The notes under the pieces were generated by a model. It made no database searches and was not told where the DNA came from. It saw only the letters and a list, made by a program, of their open reading frames with translations. Positions 43,456-53,562 of a DNA stretch of 54,491 nucleotides are shown one piece after another. Origin of the DNA: an uncultured Clostridia bacterium. Lineage in GTDB: Bacteria > Bacillota > Clostridia > TANB77 > CAG-508. The stretch spans positions 1 to 54,491 of the forward strand of contig CAPZDM010000003.1 of NCBI GenBank assembly GCA_948745425.1, in the 5' to 3' direction. Positions within the stretch are counted from its first letter, which is position 1. Each line of letters begins with the position of its first letter. A program made the position numbers and the translations under genes.

Positions 43456-45276
43456 ATGAATTTGAACAATAGACAAGAACATATTAGAAATTTTAGTATA
43501 ATTGCACATATAGACCATGGAAAGTCTACGTTATCAGATAGAATAATAGAAATGACAGGAGTATTATCTAAACGTGAGATGGAAAGTCAAGTATTAGATA
43601 ATATGGAATTAGAGAAAGAACGTGGAATTACTATAAAATCACAAGCAGTAAGAATGGTATATAAAGCTAAAAATGGAGAAGAATATGTTTTTAATCTAAT
43701 AGACACACCAGGGCATGTTGACTTTAATTATGAGGTATCTAGGAGTTTAGCAGCATGTGATGGAGCAATACTTGTAGTAGATGCTTCTCAAGGAGTTGAA
43801 GCACAAACCTTAGCAAATGTATATTTAGCAATAGACAATAACTTAGAAATTATACCTGTAATAAATAAAGTAGATTTACCAAATGCAAGACCAGACGAAG
43901 TAAAAAGTGAAATAGAAGATATAATAGGAATTGAAGCAGAAACAGCACCATGCATTTCAGCAAAAACAGGATTAAATGTTGAAGAAGTATTAGAAAGAAT
44001 TGTAAAAGATATTCCAGCACCAGAAGGAGATGAAAATGCACCAGCTAAATGTTTAATATTTGATTCATATTATGATAATTATAAAGGAGCAATTGCTTAT
44101 GTAAGAGTATTTGAAGGAACAATAAAACCTGGAGACGAAATAAGACTTATGAAAGCAAACAAGGTATTTACAGTAGCAGAGGTAGGCTATTTTGAACCAG
44201 GAACATATATAGAATCAAATGAAATAAAAGCAGGAGAAGTTGGATATATTGCAGCAAGCATAAAAAATCTAGAAGATATACATGTTGGAGACACAATTAC
44301 TGTTAATTCAAATCCAGCAAAAGAAGCATTACCAGGATATAAAAAAGTAAATCCAATGGTATATTGTGGAATATATCCAATGGATGGAAGCCAATATGAA
44401 AACTTAAAAGTAGCACTTGAAAAATTAAAACTAAATGATGCAGCCCTTCAATATGAACCAGAGACTTCAGCAGCATTAGGATTTGGATTTAGATGTGGAT
44501 TTTTAGGATTATTACACTTAGAAATAATACAAGAAAGATTAGACAGAGAATTTGACTTAGGACTAATAACTACTGCACCATCAGTTATATATAAGGTACA
44601 TAAAACAGATGGTACAATATTAGATTTATATAATCCTACAGATTTACCTTCTAGTCAAGAAATATCTTATATTGAAGAACCAATAGTAAAAGCAGAAATA
44701 TATACACCTAAAGAATATGTAGGAAATCTAATGCAAATATGTCAAGACAGACGTGGAGTTTATATAGATATGAAATACTTAGATGAAAACAGAGTAACCT
44801 TAATATATGATATGCCACTTAATGAAATAATATATGATTTTTTTGATAACTTAAAATCTAAAACAAAGGGATATGCGTCTTTTGATTATGAATTTAAAGA
44901 ATATAGACGTTCAGAACTTGTAAGACTAGACATACATGTAAACAATGAACCAGTGGATGCCTTATCATTTATAGTATTTAAAGACAGTGCTTATAATAGA
45001 GGAAGAAAAATGGTAGAAAAGCTAAAAACAGTTATTCCTAGACAATTATTTATAATACCACTTCAAGCAGTTGTAGGAGGAAAAATAATAGCAAGAGAAA
45101 CAATCTCTGCAATGAGAAAAGATGTATTAGCAAAATGTTATGGTGGAGATATAACAAGAAAGAAGAAACTACTTGAAAAACAAAAACGTGGAAAAAAGAA
45201 AATGAGTCAAATAGGAAATGTCGAAGTACCACAAGAAGCTTTCTTATCGGTTTTGAAACTAGATGACGAATCTTAA
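43456..45276 (+). CDS. lepA: elongation factor 4 (LepA)
   Basis: 606-aa ribosome-associated GTPase that back-translocates stalled or mis-translocated ribosomes. G1 is AHIDHGKSTLSDR, G2 is ERGITIKSQAV, G3 is DTPGHVDF and G4 is VINKVDLPNA. The LepA-specific C-terminal domain ends with DVLAKCYGGDITRKKKLLEK and KRGKKKMSQIGNVEVPQEAF. AAGGAG lies 5 nt before ATG 43456; ATG 43453 and further upstream starts are possible. The frame is intact. It follows uvrB by about 60 nt and may be co-transcribed. Confidence 0.95.
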   Translation: MNLNNRQEHIRNFSIIAHIDHGKSTLSDRIIEMTGVLSKREMESQVLDNMELEKERGITIKSQAVRMVYKAKNGEEYVFNLIDTPGHVDFNYEVSRSLAACDGAILVVDASQGVEAQTLANVYLAIDNNLEIIPVINKVDLPNARPDEVKSEIEDIIGIEAETAPCISAKTGLNVEEVLERIVKDIPAPEGDENAPAKCLIFDSYYDNYKGAIAYVRVFEGTIKPGDEIRLMKANKVFTVAEVGYFEPGTYIESNEIKAGEVGYIAASIKNLEDIHVGDTITVNSNPAKEALPGYKKVNPMVYCGIYPMDGSQYENLKVALEKLKLNDAALQYEPETSAALGFGFRCGFLGLLHLEIIQERLDREFDLGLITTAPSVIYKVHKTDGTILDLYNPTDLPSSQEISYIEEPIVKAEIYTPKEYVGNLMQICQDRRGVYIDMKYLDENRVTLIYDMPLNEIIYDFFDNLKSKTKGYASFDYEFKEYRRSELVRLDIHVNNEPVDALSFIVFKDSAYNRGRKMVEKLKTVIPRQLFIIPLQAVVGGKIIARETISAMRKDVLAKCYGGDITRKKKLLEKQKRGKKKMSQIGNVEVPQEAFLSVLKLDDES

Positions 45277-45302
45277 ATGCATATATAAAATAAAAAAAAG
45301 CG

Positions 45303-45330
45303 AGTAGGGGCGATTAGTAATCGCCCGTTT
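45303..45330 (+). repeat. GTAGGGGCG-type palindromic repeat unit / terminator
   Basis: GGGCGATT (45308-45315) and AATCGCCC (45319-45326), preceded by GTAG and followed by GTTTTA. It shares the GTAGGGGCG...CG-TTT frame with the unit near 53625, so it is probably a dispersed palindromic repeat that can also terminate the lepA mRNA. Confidence 0.6.
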
Positions 45331-45369
45331 TATAGAAGAAATAATGGTATATATAAAAAGGAGAAGAAT

Positions 45370-46242
45370 ATGAATAATAGAATACAACAAAAAAATAATC
45401 ATCAAATAAAAGGTAAGAAATATAATAGGAATAAAAATATATATTCAAAACAAAATACAACCAAAAACAATAATATAACAACAGATAATAACAAACCAGA
45501 AAAAATATATGAAGATATAATAGAAGGACGTAATCCAGTCTTAGAATTATTAGAATCTGGAAAAGATATAAACAAAATATTTATACAATCTGGAGAGAAG
45601 AATGGTTCAATAAATAAAATAATAGCAAAAGCGAAAGAAAAAAGAATAGTAATGGTAGAAGTTCAAAAATCCAAACTAGATGAAATATCAGAAACAAAAA
45701 ATCATCAAGGAGTAATAGCAATAGTTCCACCATTTGAATACTGTGATGTATATGATGTATTAGAATATGCAAAAGAAAAAGAAGAAAAACCATTTGTATT
45801 AATCTTAGATGGAATAGAAGATCCACATAATTTAGGCTCAATTATTAGAACAGCAGAAACAGCAGGAGTACATGGAATAATAATACCTAAAAGAAGGTCA
45901 GTAGCAGTAAATGCAACAGTAGCCAAAACTTCAGCAGGAGCAGTAGAACATGTAAAAATAGCAAGGGTTAGTAATATAAATGAAACCATAAAATATCTAA
46001 AAGAAAATGATGTATGGATTTATGGAACTGATGGACAAGCTAAAACTATGTATTATAACCAAGATTTTAGAGATGGGATAGCCATAATAATAGGAAGTGA
46101 AGGCTTTGGAATGAGTGATTTGGTAAAAAAGAACTGCGATGGATTAGTAAAAATTCCAATGAAAGGAAAAATAAATTCATTAAATGCATCAGTATCAGCA
46201 GGAATTATAATGTATGAAATTGTTAAGCAAAGAATAAAATAA
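45370..46242 (+). CDS. rlmB: TrmH/SpoU-family 23S rRNA 2'-O-methyltransferase (RlmB-like)
   Basis: 290-aa SPOUT methyltransferase, likely methylating guanosine 2251 of 23S rRNA. An asparagine- and lysine-rich N-terminus is followed by the substrate-binding domain (IIEGRNPVLELLESGKDINK). The SPOUT motifs are present: motif 1 LDGIEDPHNLGSIIRTAETA, motif 2 AIIIGSEGFGMSDLVKKNCD and motif 3 IPMKGKINSLNASVSAGIIM. AAAAGGAGAAG precedes the ATG. The frame is intact. A 289-nt AT-rich region with a promoter for ftsE follows. Confidence 0.9.
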   Translation: MNNRIQQKNNHQIKGKKYNRNKNIYSKQNTTKNNNITTDNNKPEKIYEDIIEGRNPVLELLESGKDINKIFIQSGEKNGSINKIIAKAKEKRIVMVEVQKSKLDEISETKNHQGVIAIVPPFEYCDVYDVLEYAKEKEEKPFVLILDGIEDPHNLGSIIRTAETAGVHGIIIPKRRSVAVNATVAKTSAGAVEHVKIARVSNINETIKYLKENDVWIYGTDGQAKTMYYNQDFRDGIAIIIGSEGFGMSDLVKKNCDGLVKIPMKGKINSLNASVSAGIIMYEIVKQRIK

Positions 46243-46348
46243 GGACACAAAAAATTTACAAAGTAACAGAAATCGGCATAAAAACAAGTAATGCGTAAGA
46301 AAAAGGAAGAATAACCAAAAATTAGTAAAAAATATTGAGAAAAAAGTC

Positions 46349-46377
46349 TTGAAATAAATTCTGTTTATTGTTATGAT
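46349..46377 (+). promoter_or_regulatory. promoter of the ftsEX operon
   Basis: TTGAAA (46349-46354), a 17-nt spacer and TATGAT (46372-46377). The leader to ftsE is about 150 nt and very AT-rich. I see no riboswitch or further element in 46243-46531. Confidence 0.55.
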
Positions 46378-46531
46378 ATAAATGTATATATTTATATAGC
46401 AAAAATTCTATATAATTATAGAAAAATGTTATATTATATAGTATTGAAAATTTGTATAATATCTTAATAATACAAATATTTAGATATTGTTAATTTAATT
46501 ATTTTAAATCTATTAAGGAAGAGAGCAAAAA

Positions 46532-47221
46532 ATGATAGAATTTAGAAATGTAAAAAAGGTATATGGAACATCAAAAGAAGCTGCTGTTGAAAATGCCAAT
46601 TTTAAAATAGAAAAAGGAGAATTTGCATTTTTAGTAGGTGCATCAGGTTCAGGAAAATCAACATTAATAAAAATGATATTAAAAGAAGAAGAACCAACTT
46701 CAGGAAATATAATAATAAATGGAAAAGACACTACATTTTTAAAAAAGAGTAGAGTACCATATTTAAGAAGAAGTATGGGAGTAGTATTTCAAGACTTTAG
46801 ATTATTACCAGATAAAACAGTTTATGATAATGTAGCATATGCAATGTACATAGTAAGGGCAACTCCTAGACATATTAGAAGACAAGTTCCAATGATTTTA
46901 TCATTAGTAGGACTTAGTGGGAAAGCTAAAATGTATCCAAATGAATTATCAGGAGGAGAACAACAAAGAGTAGTACTTGCAAGAGCGTTAGTCAATAATC
47001 CATCAATGATTATTGCAGACGAACCAACAGGAAACTTAGACCCAGAAACAGCTTGGGACATAATGAATCTATTAAATGAAATAAATTTAAGAGGAACAAC
47101 TGTTGTAGTAGCAACTCACGCAAAAGATATAGTTGATGAAATGAAAAAAAGAGTAATTCAAATAGATAAAGGTGTAATAGTAAGAGACGATAAAAAAGGT
47201 GGTTATAATAGTGAGATATAA
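46532..47221 (+). CDS. ftsE: cell-division ABC ATPase FtsE
   Basis: 229-aa ATPase of the FtsEX complex that activates peptidoglycan hydrolases at division or elongation sites. Walker A GASGSGKSTLIK, the Q-loop in MGVVFQDFRLLPDKTV, the signature LSGGEQQRV and Walker B MIIADEPTGNLD are present, and the H-loop His is in VVVATHAKD. It overlaps ftsX by 11 nt. GGAAGAGAG precedes the ATG. The frame is intact. Confidence 0.95.
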   Translation: MIEFRNVKKVYGTSKEAAVENANFKIEKGEFAFLVGASGSGKSTLIKMILKEEEPTSGNIIINGKDTTFLKKSRVPYLRRSMGVVFQDFRLLPDKTVYDNVAYAMYIVRATPRHIRRQVPMILSLVGLSGKAKMYPNELSGGEQQRVVLARALVNNPSMIIADEPTGNLDPETAWDIMNLLNEINLRGTTVVVATHAKDIVDEMKKRVIQIDKGVIVRDDKKGGYNSEI

Positions 47222-48122
47222 TATTATTAGTTATTTGATTGGAGAAGGTTTTAGAAATGTCTTAAAAAACAAAAAATCTACAATGATTTCAATAACAACC
47301 ATGTGTTTAACAATGCTAATGTTTGGAGCATTCTTTATACTAGGAGAAAATATTAATCATATAGTATCAAACATAGAAAAACAACAAGGAATGCAAGCAT
47401 TTATAGTAAAGGATGCAACAGATGAAGAAATAAAAAAAGTAGAGCAAGAGATAATGAAAATAGAAGGAGTAAACACCACAAAATATGTGTCAAAAGAAGA
47501 TGCCCTAAATCAGATGAAAGAAGATATGAAAGACCATGATAAATTTATGGAGGGAGTCACAGAAGATTATGTAGAAGCATCATACACAGTTACATTAACA
47601 GATTTATCTTTAAACAAAGAAGTTCAAACAAAAATAAGGGAAATAAGAGTAAATGATAAAAAAATAATAGATGACATTGTAGCAACAGACAACACAATAG
47701 AAACATTATCTTCAATAGCAAAAGGTTTAAGGATAGGAATATTAGTAATTCTTGTTGCGTTAATTATAATATCAATTTTTATCATATCAAATACTATAAA
47801 ACTATCAGTACATGCTAGAAGAAAAGAGATATCAATCATGAAATATGTAGGTGCAACAAACAATTTTATACGATGGCCATTTATAGTAGAGGGAATGATA
47901 ATTGGAATAATATCAGCATTAATTACTATCATAATAGTTGGATTTGCATATAATGCTATTGCAGTACAAGCAGTACAAGTTGAAACATTACAGAAATTAA
48001 ATATAAGTTTAGTCTCATTTGCAGATATGATTAATTTAATTATGATAATGTATCTTGCAATAGGAATAGGAATTGGTGTATTAGGTAGTGGAATGTCAAT
48101 GCGTAAATACTTAGAGGTGTGA
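47211..48122 (+). CDS. ftsX: cell-division membrane protein FtsX
   Basis: 303-aa permease-like partner of FtsE. It starts MRYNIISYLIGEGFRNVLKN, the usual FtsX N-terminus, which is why I chose GTG 47211 (AAAGGTGG is 8 nt upstream; an earlier GTG at 47199 is less likely). Four membrane helices frame one large extracellular loop (EGVNTTKYVSKEDALNQMKE) and the C-terminal ISIMKYVGATNNFIRWPFIV region. The loop would touch the murein hydrolase encoded next. Confidence 0.94.
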   Translation: MRYNIISYLIGEGFRNVLKNKKSTMISITTMCLTMLMFGAFFILGENINHIVSNIEKQQGMQAFIVKDATDEEIKKVEQEIMKIEGVNTTKYVSKEDALNQMKEDMKDHDKFMEGVTEDYVEASYTVTLTDLSLNKEVQTKIREIRVNDKKIIDDIVATDNTIETLSSIAKGLRIGILVILVALIIISIFIISNTIKLSVHARRKEISIMKYVGATNNFIRWPFIVEGMIIGIISALITIIIVGFAYNAIAVQAVQVETLQKLNISLVSFADMINLIMIMYLAIGIGIGVLGSGMSMRKYLEV

Positions 48123-48169
48123 GATTATAGAAAAATATAAGAAATACAAACGAAAGGAATTGAAGAGAA

Positions 48170-49351
48170 ATGAAAACAAAAATAAAAATAGTATTATCGT
48201 TATTATTAGTAACAGTATTAATTTTTTCTACGGTATATAGTACATATGCAATAACTCAACAAGATATACAAGATACAAAAGATGAAATCAATGAAATTGA
48301 AAGACAACTAGATGAAATACAAAACAATCTATCAGATGAAAGAAAAAAAATTGAATTATTAGATGATGATATTGGTAAAACTCAATATGAATTAGATGAG
48401 GTTCAAAAAAGCTTAAAGGAATTAGAAAAAGAAATAACAGAATTACAAACAGAATTAGAGCAAAAAAAAGCAGAATATGATAAAAAATATGATCTTGCAT
48501 GTACAAGAGTCTTTAGACAATATAAATATGGAAGAAAAACAATTTTAGATGTATTTTTAAACTCAACTAGTCTAACAGATTTTTTATCTAGTTATTATAC
48601 TTTAAGTGAAATATTAGAATTGGATGAACAATTATTAGATGAATTAGAAAGAGAAAAAGAAGAAATAGAAAATAAAAAAGTAGTGTTAGAGGAAAAAAAG
48701 ACTAAAGCAGAAGAAGATAAATTACAAGTTCAAAGACAAAAAACTGCATTAATAAATAAGAAAAATGAAAGAGAGAAAGAAGTTTCAAAATTAAATGAAG
48801 CAGATGCAGCATTACAAAAAGAAAAAGATGAGACTGCTAAAAAATTAGCACAACAGTTAGATGAATGGAGCAAATTAGCACAAGCAAATGGAAATGGAGG
48901 AGGTTCATATTCTGGTGGTAGTTTACAATTTCCATGTCCAGGATTTTCAAGAGTATCTTCATATTTTGGGTCAAGAGGTAGCCCACTTGCAGGAGGTTCA
49001 TCATATCATAAAGGAATAGATTTGGCAGCATCAAAGGGAAAATCAATACTTGCAGCAGAATCTGGTACAGTTATAGCAGTTTATACAGGATGTTCACATA
49101 ATTATGGAAAATCAAAAAGTTGTGGTTGTGGTAGTGGATTTGGAAATTATGTTATGGTAAGTCATGGTGGAGGATTAGTTACAGTATATGCACATTGTTC
49201 GTCAATTAATGTAGGTTTAAATAAAAAAGTATCAAGAAGAGAGGTAATTGCAACTGTTGGTTCTACAGGTGCTTCAACAGGATATCACTTACATTTTGGA
49301 GTATTAAAAAATGGTACATATGTAGATCCAGCGCCATATATAGGTCTATAA
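48170..49351 (+). CDS. EnvC/PcsB-like murein hydrolase with M23 domain
   Basis: 393-aa secreted protein. A signal peptide (KIVLSLLLVTVLIFSTVYST, with YAITQQD after it) is followed by long coiled coils (residues about 30-235) like those through which FtsX controls such hydrolases. The C-terminal LytM/M23 peptidase has the zinc ligands in SYHKGIDLAA, and HLHFGV near the end. An unusual cysteine-rich insertion (GCSHNYGKSKSCGCGSGFG) lies between them. It follows ftsEX by 47 nt, which supports an FtsEX-hydrolase unit. The frame is intact. Confidence 0.9.
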   Translation: MKTKIKIVLSLLLVTVLIFSTVYSTYAITQQDIQDTKDEINEIERQLDEIQNNLSDERKKIELLDDDIGKTQYELDEVQKSLKELEKEITELQTELEQKKAEYDKKYDLACTRVFRQYKYGRKTILDVFLNSTSLTDFLSSYYTLSEILELDEQLLDELEREKEEIENKKVVLEEKKTKAEEDKLQVQRQKTALINKKNEREKEVSKLNEADAALQKEKDETAKKLAQQLDEWSKLAQANGNGGGSYSGGSLQFPCPGFSRVSSYFGSRGSPLAGGSSYHKGIDLAASKGKSILAAESGTVIAVYTGCSHNYGKSKSCGCGSGFGNYVMVSHGGGLVTVYAHCSSINVGLNKKVSRREVIATVGSTGASTGYHLHFGVLKNGTYVDPAPYIGL

Positions 49352-49394
49352 AAATAAATTATGAATATAATATATAGTGGCAACAAAGATTAGA

Positions 49395-49437
49395 TGCAAA
49401 AATAATAAAATTTATTTTATTATTTTTGCATTTTTGC
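49395..49437 (+). terminator. strong terminator of the ftsEX-hydrolase operon
   Basis: Perfect 16-bp stem TGCAAAAATAATAAAA (49395-49410) and its inverse (49415-49430), then a T run. Confidence 0.85.
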
Positions 49438-49535
49438 AAGCCCAATATTATAAAATTGATGAGCTGATTTATACAAAATATTTAAGACATAATGTTCATT
49501 AACTTTTGCAATTAAAATATAAAGGAGAGGTATAA

Positions 49536-50717
49536 ATGCAAATAAACAAAGAAAAATTATCACGATTTTATAAAACTACTATGATAGTAGTTATTACTGC
49601 AGTAGTAACATTTTGTATAACTAGCATTTTATTATATAAAGGTGGAGGAATAAAATATATTGCAGTAACAAAAGGAGATACAACAGGATTAGGAGCAACA
49701 TTAACTTCTTTTAAAGAATTACTAAATAATAAATATCTATATGATATTGATGAAAGTAAAATGATAGAAGCAGCAATAAAAGGATATATTGGTGCAGTAG
49801 AAGATGAATATACAGAATACTTTACTCCTGAAGAAATGCAAACATTTACAACATATACAACTGGAAATTATGTTGGAATTGGAATTTATATGGAAGCAGA
49901 CACTGAAAACAATTTAATACGAGTTTCTTCTACTATAAAAAATAGTTCAGCAGAAAAAGCAGGATTACAAGCGAAAGATATAATTGCAAAAGTAAATGGA
50001 GTATCATATGATGCTAGTGAATTATCTAAAATGTCTACAAATATAAAGGGTGAAGAAGGTACAACAGTTGACCTAGAAATAATAAGAAATGGGCAAAAAA
50101 TTAATTACACATTAGTAAGATCAAGTGTAGAATTGTATCCAGTAGAAGGAGTAGTATTAGAAGGAAATATAGGTTATATAGAACTTGCTACTTTTGATGA
50201 AGGATGTGCAAAACAATTTAAAGAAGCTTATGAAGAATTAAAAAATAAAAACGTAAAAGCTTTGATTATTGACTTAAGAGATAATGGTGGAGGAATAGTA
50301 GACGAAGCATTACAGATAACAGATTATATCCTAGATAAAGATTCTACAATGCTAATAACAGCAGATAAAAATAAAACAGAAGAAATAGAAAAATCAGAAA
50401 ATAATCCTATTATAGATGTACCTATTGTAATTTTAGTAAATGGTGAAACAGCAAGTGCATCAGAAATATTAGCAGGAGCAATACAAGATTACAAAAAAGC
50501 AGCAATAGTAGGTGAAAAAACTTTTGGAAAAGGGGTTATACAAGAGTTATATACATTAAATGATGGAAGTGGACTAAAAATAACAATAAAAGAATACTTT
50601 ACTCCAAACAGAAATAAAATTAATAAAGTAGGAATAACACCTGATCATGAACTTATAGATGAAAAAGAAACAGAGGTTGATGAACAATTACAAAAAGCAA
50701 TAGAGTTGTTGAAATAG
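49536..50717 (+). CDS. S41-family C-terminal processing protease (Ctp)
   Basis: 393-aa membrane-anchored serine protease. One N-terminal helix (MIVVITAVVTFCITSILLY) is followed by a PDZ domain (GNYVGIGIYMEADTENNLIR, AEKAGLQAKDIIAKVNG) and the S41 core: LIIDLRDNGGGIVDEALQI, NGETASASEILAGAIQDYKK (nucleophile Ser in ASASE) and VGEKTFGKGVIQELY (catalytic Lys). GGAGAGG is 6 nt before the ATG. It is related to CtpA/CtpB. The frame is intact. Confidence 0.93.
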   Translation: MQINKEKLSRFYKTTMIVVITAVVTFCITSILLYKGGGIKYIAVTKGDTTGLGATLTSFKELLNNKYLYDIDESKMIEAAIKGYIGAVEDEYTEYFTPEEMQTFTTYTTGNYVGIGIYMEADTENNLIRVSSTIKNSSAEKAGLQAKDIIAKVNGVSYDASELSKMSTNIKGEEGTTVDLEIIRNGQKINYTLVRSSVELYPVEGVVLEGNIGYIELATFDEGCAKQFKEAYEELKNKNVKALIIDLRDNGGGIVDEALQITDYILDKDSTMLITADKNKTEEIEKSENNPIIDVPIVILVNGETASASEILAGAIQDYKKAAIVGEKTFGKGVIQELYTLNDGSGLKITIKEYFTPNRNKINKVGITPDHELIDEKETEVDEQLQKAIELLK

Positions 50718-50748
50718 ATTTTAGAAATTATAGATTAGAGATTAGAAT

Positions 50749-50790
50749 AAAAAGAAATTTCACCGAAAAGGGTTGAAATTTCTTTTTATT
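50749..50790 (+). terminator. terminator after the Ctp gene
   Basis: 14-bp stem AAAAAGAAATTTCA (50749-50762) and TGAAATTTCTTTTT (50774-50787), with a T-rich end; bidirectional. Confidence 0.85.
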
Positions 50791-50847
50791 TATTATAAAA
50801 TTCAATAGTTAATATACAAATGAACTGAAAGGAAGGTTATTAAAAAA

Positions 50848-51507
50848 ATGATAACACTCGAGGACGTAAAGAAAAATCCAGAAGTACAAGCCCTAGTGAG
50901 TGGTTCACAGCAACAATTAAATGTATTAGGGTATACAGAACATTCTATAAGACATACATCAATTGTATCAGAAAGGGCAGGAAAAATTTTACAAGATTTA
51001 GGATATCCACCAGAAAGAGTGGAATTAGCAAAAATAGCAGGATACTTGCATGATATAGGAAATTGTGTAAACAGGCAAGACCATGCACATTCAGGAGCAA
51101 TACTTGCATATGACATTTTGAAAGATATGGGAATGGATGCACAATTAAGAACAGAAATTATGACAGCAATAGGAAACCATGATGAAGCAACAGGAACAGC
51201 TGTAAGTGATATTTCTGCTGCATTAATTTTAGCAGATAAATCAGATGTTCATAGAAATCGAGTCGTAAAAACAAATATAGCAACATTTGATAAACATGAT
51301 AAAGTAAATTATGCAGTTACAGATGCACAATTAACTTTAGATAAAGAAAAAAGAAAAATAGTTTTAACAATTAAAATTGATACAGAAATATGTCCAGTAT
51401 TAGATTATTTTGAAATATTTATAGATAGAATGATAATGAGTAAATTTGCAGCAAAATATTTAAAAATATGGTTTGAACTTATTATTAATGATACAAAATT
51501 ATTATAA
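50848..51507 (+). CDS. HD-domain phosphohydrolase
   Basis: 219-aa protein of the HD superfamily. The metal ligands are visible in YTEHSIRHTSIVS, AGYLHDIGNCVNRQDHAHSG and AIGNHDEATG, with DKSDVHRNR further on. These proteins cleave phosphate esters of nucleotides or cyclic dinucleotides; the substrate is not evident. GAAAGGAAGG precedes the ATG. The SecD-like gene follows at once (start 19 nt after the stop). Confidence 0.88.
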   Translation: MITLEDVKKNPEVQALVSGSQQQLNVLGYTEHSIRHTSIVSERAGKILQDLGYPPERVELAKIAGYLHDIGNCVNRQDHAHSGAILAYDILKDMGMDAQLRTEIMTAIGNHDEATGTAVSDISAALILADKSDVHRNRVVKTNIATFDKHDKVNYAVTDAQLTLDKEKRKIVLTIKIDTEICPVLDYFEIFIDRMIMSKFAAKYLKIWFELIINDTKLL

Positions 51508-51525
51508 TTGAAAGGATTGATAACA

Positions 51526-52899
51526 GTGGAAAGAAAATTAAGAATTGCACTAATAATATTAGTAATGGTATTAGTTATTGTAATAGGATTTGGAGGAATA
51601 TATGTAAAAAAATTAGCATCTTATAACAATATTTTACCAGAATATGAATTAGGCTCAAAACTAAAAGGTTCAAGATTAACAATATTAAAAGTGGGAGATC
51701 ATATACATGAGGTAATCCGTGATTCTGAAGGAAATATTGTAGAATCAATACCAGAAGGCGCAGACGAAAATTCATACACAAAAGAACAAGTTCCAGAAAA
51801 TAGTGAAGAAAGTAAAACAAAAGAAAATTATAAAAAGGCTGAAAAAATTATAAAAGGAAGATTAAAAACTGCAAATATATCAAATTATGAAGTAAGATTA
51901 AATGAGGAAAACGGAAATATATATGTAGAACTACCAGATACAGACAATACAGATACCACTTTATCACATTTATTAGCAAGTGGAAAATTTGAAATAGTAG
52001 ATACAAATGATAAAACAGTATTAATGACAAATGATGATATTGAAAGTGCAAGTGTTTTATATAATTCAGACACTTCTGGAGTTGTAGTATATTTAGATGT
52101 TAAATTTAACAAAGAGGGAAAGAAAAAGATTAGACAAATAAGTAAAGACTATATGGAAATAAATGATACGGAAAATGAAGAAGGCACAGATGAAACAACT
52201 ACAAAGAAGACTGTTACAATTAATATAAATGGAGAAGAATTTTTATCAACTGATTTCCATGAAGAAATAAATGAATTGACTATAACAATTGGTTCAGCAA
52301 GTACAGATAGTAATTCAATTAGTGAATATGTTGAACAAGCCCAATATTATGCAACATTATTATCTAATGGAGAAATGCCATTAGAATACGAAGTAGAAAC
52401 TAGTGATTATATACAATCTATATATGCTAATTCTTTATATCAATATATATTATTAGGTATAATTGCGTTAATAATATTAATAAGTATAGTATATATAATA
52501 ATAAGATATAAAAAATTAGGATTATTATCATCAATAGTATATATAGCTACAATAGCTTTAGTATTAATATTAATAAGATATACAAGTACAGATATAGATT
52601 TAAATACTATAATACCTAGTGTTATACTTGTATTAATAAACACATATATTAATTGCAATGTTTTAAATAACATAAATAAAGATGATTCTAAAGAAGACAG
52701 AAAAGAAAAAATATATAATATATATTTAAAAATAGTAGATTTATTAATAATAATTTTAATTCCATCAGTTATATTCACATATAATTCATCTTCTTTAATT
52801 TCTTCAATAGGAACACTTTTATTCTGGGGAATAATAGGAATAGCATTAATGAATGTTTTATTTACAAGAACATTATTAATTGAGGAAGCAAGAAAATAA
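51526..52899 (+). CDS. divergent SecD-like protein
   Basis: 457-aa membrane protein. A first helix (ALIILVMVLVIVIGFGGIYV) is followed by a large extracytoplasmic region with SecD P1-like features (NYKKAEKIIKGRLKTANISN, VYLDVKFNKEGKKKIRQIS, NGEEFLSTDFHEEINELTIT) and about five C-terminal helices. The helices are reduced and lack the usual SecD GIxxTIGMAVDANVL-type signature; NTYINCNVLNNIN stands in its place. The start is GTG 51526 with AAAGGA upstream. It would assist Sec export with the next gene, though much less conserved than usual. Confidence 0.75.
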   Translation: MERKLRIALIILVMVLVIVIGFGGIYVKKLASYNNILPEYELGSKLKGSRLTILKVGDHIHEVIRDSEGNIVESIPEGADENSYTKEQVPENSEESKTKENYKKAEKIIKGRLKTANISNYEVRLNEENGNIYVELPDTDNTDTTLSHLLASGKFEIVDTNDKTVLMTNDDIESASVLYNSDTSGVVVYLDVKFNKEGKKKIRQISKDYMEINDTENEEGTDETTTKKTVTININGEEFLSTDFHEEINELTITIGSASTDSNSISEYVEQAQYYATLLSNGEMPLEYEVETSDYIQSIYANSLYQYILLGIIALIILISIVYIIIRYKKLGLLSSIVYIATIALVLILIRYTSTDIDLNTIIPSVILVLINTYINCNVLNNINKDDSKEDRKEKIYNIYLKIVDLLIIILIPSVIFTYNSSSLISSIGTLLFWGIIGIALMNVLFTRTLLIEEARK

Positions 52900-52919
52900 G
52901 AAGAAAGGAATGTTAAATT

Positions 52920-53558
52920 ATGAAAAGTATTAGTAATAGTATAAAGATAATGATAATAGTTATAGCAGTAATTATTTTAGCTGGAATAATAATGATATTT
53001 GCAAAAGGTTATAATTATAGTTTATTATATTCAAAAGCTGATAGAATGAATATATATATGTCTAAGGACTTTAAGATAGATGAAATTGAAGAAATAGCAA
53101 AAGAAGTTTTAGGTACAAATAAATTAAAAGTACAACAAGGGAACACATTTGGAACAGTTGTATCAATAGTATCAGATGAAATAACAGAAGAACAACAAAA
53201 CAATATAATACAAAAGTTAAACGAAAAGTATGAAATAGAAATTAATAAAGATAGTGATATTGTATTAACAAAAATGCCACAAGCAAATGTATGGGATTTA
53301 TTAGCAAAATATATTTCTCCATTAGTTATAACAACAATTATTATACTTATATATTTTGTAATTAGATTTAAAAATCAAGGAATTATAAAATGTTTAGTAA
53401 TTCCAGCTCTAAGTGTTATAATAGTAAGTCTTTTATATATCAGTATTATAGCATTAGTTAGAATACCAGTTAATGAATTCTTTGCAATATTTTTAGTATT
53501 AATTTATTTCTTAACAATAATTTGCAACACAATTAAATTAAGCAAAGAACAATTATAA
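52920..53558 (+). CDS. divergent SecF-like protein
   Basis: 212-aa membrane protein, shorter than typical SecF (about 290 aa). One N-terminal helix, a P4-like extracytoplasmic domain (KIDEIEEIAKEVLGTNKLKV, VSIVSDEITEEQQNNIIQKL) and about three C-terminal helices. Order (directly after the SecD-like gene) and layout support SecF, but the hallmark motifs are weak. AGAAAGGAA precedes the ATG. The frame is intact. Confidence 0.7.
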   Translation: MKSISNSIKIMIIVIAVIILAGIIMIFAKGYNYSLLYSKADRMNIYMSKDFKIDEIEEIAKEVLGTNKLKVQQGNTFGTVVSIVSDEITEEQQNNIIQKLNEKYEIEINKDSDIVLTKMPQANVWDLLAKYISPLVITTIIILIYFVIRFKNQGIIKCLVIPALSVIIVSLLYISIIALVRIPVNEFFAIFLVLIYFLTIICNTIKLSKEQL

Positions 53559-53562
53559 TTTT

